Origin: Pseudolysinimonas_A sp965653335
GTDB lineage: Bacteria; Actinomycetota; Actinomycetes; Actinomycetales; Microbacteriaceae
Assembly (NCBI GenBank): GCA_965653335.1
Contig: CBFGZU010000022.1
Coordinates: forward strand, 1-25,803
DNA length: 25,803 nucleotides
Direction: 5' to 3'
Shown: positions 22,582 to 25,803 of the stretch, piece after piece
How the letters are laid out: each line of letters opens with the position of its first letter
How positions within the stretch are numbered: position 1 is the stretch's first letter
Notes under the pieces: generated by a model
Database searches by the model: none
Told to the model about the DNA's origin: nothing
The model's input: only the letters and a program-made list of their open reading frames with translations
Made by a program: the position numbers and the translations under genes

Positions 22582-24119
22582 CCGTGCCGATCTCCGCGGA
22601 ATCCAATCCGCTGCGCGTTGCCGCCGACCGGCGCCTCAACCGCATCGCCGGGCCGAGTGCCCTCGTGATCTTCGGCGTAACAGGCGACCTGTCGCGCAAG
22701 AAGCTCATGCCCGCTGTCTACGATCTGGCCAACCGCGGCCTGCTGCCCCCCGGGTTCGGTCTCGTCGGATTCGCGCGTCGGGACTGGAGCGACGAAGACT
22801 TCGAACAAGTCGTTCTCGAGGCGGTACGCAAGTACGCGCGAACGCCCTTCGACGAGGGAGTCTGGCGGCAGTTGCGCCAGGGCATCCGGTTCGTCGTCGG
22901 CGAGTTCGACGATGACGAGGCCTTCGACCGTCTGACCCAGACGTTGTCGACTCTCGACGCCGAGCGCGGAACCATGGGCAACCACGCGTTCTACCTGTCG
23001 ATCCCTCCCAAGTCATTCCCTCTCGTGACCGAGCAGTTGCGACGGTCGGGCCTCGCCGAGCAGAAGAACGGCTCGTGGCGACGCGTCGTCATCGAGAAGC
23101 CGTTCGGATCGGATCTCGCGAGCGCGCGCGAGCTCAACGACGTCGTGGAGAGCGTCTTCCCGCCCGACAGTGTCTTCCGCATCGACCACTACCTCGGCAA
23201 GGAGACGGTTCAGAACATCCTGGCGCTGCGATTCGCCAACCAGCTCTACGAACCGATCTGGAACGAGCGCTACGTCGACCACGTGCAGATCACGATGGCC
23301 GAAGACATCGGCGTGGGAGGCCGGGCCGGCTACTACGACGGCATCGGGGCGGCGCGCGACGTCATCCAGAACCACCTGCTGCAGTTGTTCGCCCTCACCG
23401 CGATGGAGGAGCCGGTGTCGTTCGACGCGGGCGACCTTCGCACCGAGAAGGAGAAAGTGCTCTCGGCCGTTCATCTGCCGAAAGACCTCTCGCTCGTGTC
23501 GGCTCGCGGACAGTACGCCGGCGGCTGGCAAGGCGGGGAGCGTGTGCTGGGCTTCCTCGAAGAAGACGGCATGAGTCCGACGTCGCAAACCGAGACCTAC
23601 GCCGCTCTGCGCCTGGACGTGAACACGCGGCGCTGGTCGGGCGTGCCGTTCTACCTCCGCGCCGGCAAGCGACTCGGGCGACGGGTCACGGAGATCGCCG
23701 TCGTCTTCAAGCGCGCCCCGCAATACCTGTTCGCCGAGAGCCAGACCTCGGCGCTCGGGCAGAATGCGCTCGTCATCCGTGTCCAGCCCGACGAAGGGGT
23801 CACGATCCGGTTCGGCTCCAAAGTGCCGGGTGCCGGGATGCAGGTGCGGGATGTCACGATGGACTTCGGCTACGGGCACGCCTTCACGGAGGCGAGCCCG
23901 GAGGCGTACGAGCGGCTCATCCTCGACGTGTTGCTCGGCGATCCGCCGCTTTTCCCGCGGCATGAGGAAGTCGAGCTCTCCTGGAAGATCCTCGACCCGA
24001 TCGAGGAGTACTGGGCCGAGCAAGGCGGGCCGCTTGAGCAATATCGCCCCGGAACCTGGGGTCCCGTCGCGGCCGATGACCTGCTCGCCCGCCACGGACA
24101 CACCTGGAGGCGACCGTGA
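22578..24119 (+). CDS. zwf: Glucose-6-phosphate 1-dehydrogenase
   Basis: A 513-aa enzyme oxidising glucose-6-phosphate to 6-phosphogluconolactone, the entry step of the oxidative pentose phosphate pathway. The NADP-binding GVTGDLSRKKL (33-43), EKPFG (173-177) and the active-site signature RIDHYLGKE (201-209) with His204 and Lys208 are intact. FYLRAGKRL and FGYGHAF are further family blocks. ATG 22578 forms an ATGA overlap with pgi, and its stop overlaps opcA as GTGA. Length is normal for the family. Confidence 0.97.
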   Translation: MTVPISAESNPLRVAADRRLNRIAGPSALVIFGVTGDLSRKKLMPAVYDLANRGLLPPGFGLVGFARRDWSDEDFEQVVLEAVRKYARTPFDEGVWRQLRQGIRFVVGEFDDDEAFDRLTQTLSTLDAERGTMGNHAFYLSIPPKSFPLVTEQLRRSGLAEQKNGSWRRVVIEKPFGSDLASARELNDVVESVFPPDSVFRIDHYLGKETVQNILALRFANQLYEPIWNERYVDHVQITMAEDIGVGGRAGYYDGIGAARDVIQNHLLQLFALTAMEEPVSFDAGDLRTEKEKVLSAVHLPKDLSLVSARGQYAGGWQGGERVLGFLEEDGMSPTSQTETYAALRLDVNTRRWSGVPFYLRAGKRLGRRVTEIAVVFKRAPQYLFAESQTSALGQNALVIRVQPDEGVTIRFGSKVPGAGMQVRDVTMDFGYGHAFTEASPEAYERLILDVLLGDPPLFPRHEEVELSWKILDPIEEYWAEQGGPLEQYRPGTWGPVAADDLLARHGHTWRRP

Positions 24120-25033
24120 TCGTCGAACTACCCGACACGACGGTGAGCGCTGTGTCGAAAGCGCTCGTCAAGGTACGTGAGGAGGGCGGAGCGGTCGCAC
24201 TCGGTCGCGTGCTCACCCTCGTCATCTCGAGCGCGGGACACCCGGATGAGGCGGCGATCGAGGCGGCGAACGACGCGTCGCGGGAGCATCCGATGCGCGT
24301 CATCGTGCTGAGCACGACCCCGGACTCCGACACCCGGCTGGATGCCGAGATCCGGGTCGGCGGCGACGCGGGTGCGAGCGAGGTCGTCGTGCTGCTCGCG
24401 AGCGGCGAGACGGCGACCGACCCGGAGAGCCTCGTCACGGGGCTTCTGCTTGCGGACGCGCCTGTCGTGATCTGGTGGCCGGGCGAGGCGCCGGAGAATC
24501 CGTCCACGTCGCCGCTCGGCCGGATCGGCACGAGACGCATCACGGACGCGGCGGCAGCGGCCGACCCGGTCTCCGCCCTCGTTCGCCTGGGAACGCACTA
24601 CACGCCGGGCGACACCGATTTCGCCTGGACCCGCCTGACGCTGTGGCGGGCACAGCTGGCGGCCGTACTCGACCAGCCGCCGTTCGAGCCCGTGCACGCG
24701 GTTCGAGTCGTCGGATCGTCGGACTCGCCCTCGACCGAGCTACTCGCGCAGTGGCTCGGCCTGCAGTTACTCGTCGACGTCGATCTCGTCATCACGAATC
24801 CCAGTGACGGCCCGAGCGGCATCCACAGCGTCGAACTCGACCGAGCCTCCGGCCGGATCACGTTGTCCCGTGACCAGGATGGCGTCGCGACTCTGACGCA
24901 GCCCAACCAGCCGGCTCACGACATCGCGCTCCCCCGTCGCAGCTTGCGGGACTGTCTCGCCGAAGAGTTGCGTAGGCTTGATCCGGACGAGCTGTTCGGC
25001 GATGTCGTGCAGCAGGAAGGCGCGACTCGATGA
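24116..25033 (+). CDS. opcA: Glucose-6-phosphate dehydrogenase assembly/effector protein OpcA
   Basis: A 305-aa protein of the OpcA family, which assists or allosterically activates G6PDH in cyanobacteria and actinobacteria. The N-terminal half has LTLVISSAG and HPMRVIVLST, and the middle contains DAPVVIWWPGEAP, a strongly conserved stretch. DPVSALVRLGTHYTPGDTDFAWTRLTLWRAQLA (core around TDFAWTRLTLWR) is the most diagnostic block. GTG 24116 overlaps zwf by 4 nt, and its stop overlaps pgl as ATGA, the usual zwf-opcA-pgl order. It has no enzyme motif of its own. Confidence 0.93.
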   Translation: MIVELPDTTVSAVSKALVKVREEGGAVALGRVLTLVISSAGHPDEAAIEAANDASREHPMRVIVLSTTPDSDTRLDAEIRVGGDAGASEVVVLLASGETATDPESLVTGLLLADAPVVIWWPGEAPENPSTSPLGRIGTRRITDAAAAADPVSALVRLGTHYTPGDTDFAWTRLTLWRAQLAAVLDQPPFEPVHAVRVVGSSDSPSTELLAQWLGLQLLVDVDLVITNPSDGPSGIHSVELDRASGRITLSRDQDGVATLTQPNQPAHDIALPRRSLRDCLAEELRRLDPDELFGDVVQQEGATR

Positions 25034-25800
25034 CGAGCGAGCGACGAGTGCTCATGCATCCCGATGCGAAGAGCCTGGAGGCGAGCGTCGCGGCGCGCTT
25101 CCTCACGAAGGTCGTCGATCTGCTCGACGAGAATCCGACGATCGACGTCTGCCTGACCGGCGGCTCCACCGGCATCGCCGTCCTCGCCGCGGTCGCCAAG
25201 AACCCCGCCCGCGACGGCGTCGATTGGTCTCGTGTCTCCTTCTGGTGGGGCGACGAGCGTTTTTTGCCCCGTGGCGACGCCGAACGTAACGAAACTCAGG
25301 CGCGCGAGGCGCTGCTCGATCGGCTTCCCGTGCCGGCCGGAAACGTTCACCCGTTCCCGGCTCCGGGCGACTACGCCACGATCGAGGCCGCAGCGGATGC
25401 CTACGCGGCGGAGCTCGGCGACGTGACCTTCGACATCACCTTTCTCGGCGTCGGACCCGACGGGCACGTCGCCTCGCTCTTCCCCGATCACCCGGCGGTG
25501 CGGGAAACGGTCAAGAAGGTCGTCGCCGAGACCGACTCCCCCAAGCCTCCGCCCGAGAGACTCTCGCTCACCCTGCCGGTCATCAATGCCTCGGAGCGCA
25601 TCTGGCTCGTGCTCGCCGGCGCCGACAAGGCGGGAGCGCTGGGTCTGGCGCTCGCCGACGCCAATGTCACGTCGGTTCCCGTCGCCGGGGTCCGTGGCCG
25701 CAAGCGCACCGTGTTCTTCGTCGACCGGGATGCCGCCGCCGAGGTGCCCGAAGGTCTCATCGACACCTCGCGGTACTGGACCGCGAGCGACGACAGCTAA
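25030..25800 (+). CDS. pgl: 6-phosphogluconolactonase
   Basis: A 256-aa enzyme hydrolysing 6-phosphogluconolactone to 6-phosphogluconate. Family motifs are LTGGSTG (42-48), FWWGDERFLP (71-80), and GVGPDGHVASLFPDH (140-154) with the catalytic His. VAGVRGRKRTVFFVD near the C-terminus is less typical in sequence but in the expected position. The gene is complete, ending in TAA three bases before the window edge. It is the last visible gene of the operon; whether gnd or other genes follow cannot be seen. Confidence 0.95.
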   Translation: MTSERRVLMHPDAKSLEASVAARFLTKVVDLLDENPTIDVCLTGGSTGIAVLAAVAKNPARDGVDWSRVSFWWGDERFLPRGDAERNETQAREALLDRLPVPAGNVHPFPAPGDYATIEAAADAYAAELGDVTFDITFLGVGPDGHVASLFPDHPAVRETVKKVVAETDSPKPPPERLSLTLPVINASERIWLVLAGADKAGALGLALADANVTSVPVAGVRGRKRTVFFVDRDAAAEVPEGLIDTSRYWTASDDS

Positions 25801-25803
25801 GTC

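Noticed and set aside
1..25803. Mobile elements, CRISPR arrays, defence genes, tRNA or rRNA genes
   Set aside because: None seen: no transposase or integrase motifs, no spaced direct repeats, no cloverleaf-like sequence noticed by eye, and gene content is continuous housekeeping and signalling.

Overview
This 25.8 kb window is high-GC chromosomal DNA from an actinomycete, most likely a Microbacteriaceae member (order Micrococcales). That placement rests on the gene content and order: a suf operon carrying a Rieske-type ferredoxin, the tkt-tal-pgi-zwf-opcA-pgl pentose phosphate operon, bioYMN with a BioQ-type TetR regulator, and separate ctaA and ctaB. Many GTG starts, 4-nt gene overlaps and leaderless starts fit this. 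It is an assignment by recognition; no database search was run. Genes are packed tightly: no gene-free stretch exceeds about 185 bases, and I saw no tRNA, rRNA, CRISPR array, insertion sequence or prophage gene.

Layout. 1-525: 3' part of serB. 587-1294 (-): fabG, converging on serB across a strong inverted repeat. 1363-2647 (+): a DUF3099 membrane protein, a small Cys/His protein and SURF1, all overlapping. 2666-4264 (-): an ABC-F ATPase. 4347-6641 (-): bioY-bioM-bioN (biotin ECF transporter) ending in a coupled CHY zinc-finger gene. 6735-7355 (+): the divergent regulator bioQ, with two palindromic operators and a symmetric -10 between it and bioY. 7365-11505: a signalling island with a response regulator (+) facing an HPt-like protein, a GGDEF-like membrane protein and a PAS histidine kinase (all -). 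11596-15614 (-): sufB-sufD-Rieske ferredoxin-sufC-sufT. 15797-17631: convergent ctaA (+) and ctaB (-), overlapping at their 3' ends. 17775-25800 (+): tkt, tal, pgi, zwf, opcA and pgl, nearly all overlapping by 4 nt.

How they work together. SURF1, CtaA and CtaB serve heme A and aa3-type cytochrome c oxidase assembly. The suf genes build iron-sulfur clusters. The last operon holds the oxidative and non-oxidative pentose phosphate branches plus phosphoglucose isomerase. bioQ probably represses bioYMN when biotin is plentiful.

The least explained part is the signalling island. The kinase and response regulator keep their phosphotransfer residues. The two proteins encoded between them look like catalytically dead versions of signalling domains: an HPt fold whose phospho-accepting His is Leu, and a membrane-anchored GGDEF domain whose motif reads RARRF. 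This is my best candidate for an undescribed system. Most of the rest is well-known housekeeping.
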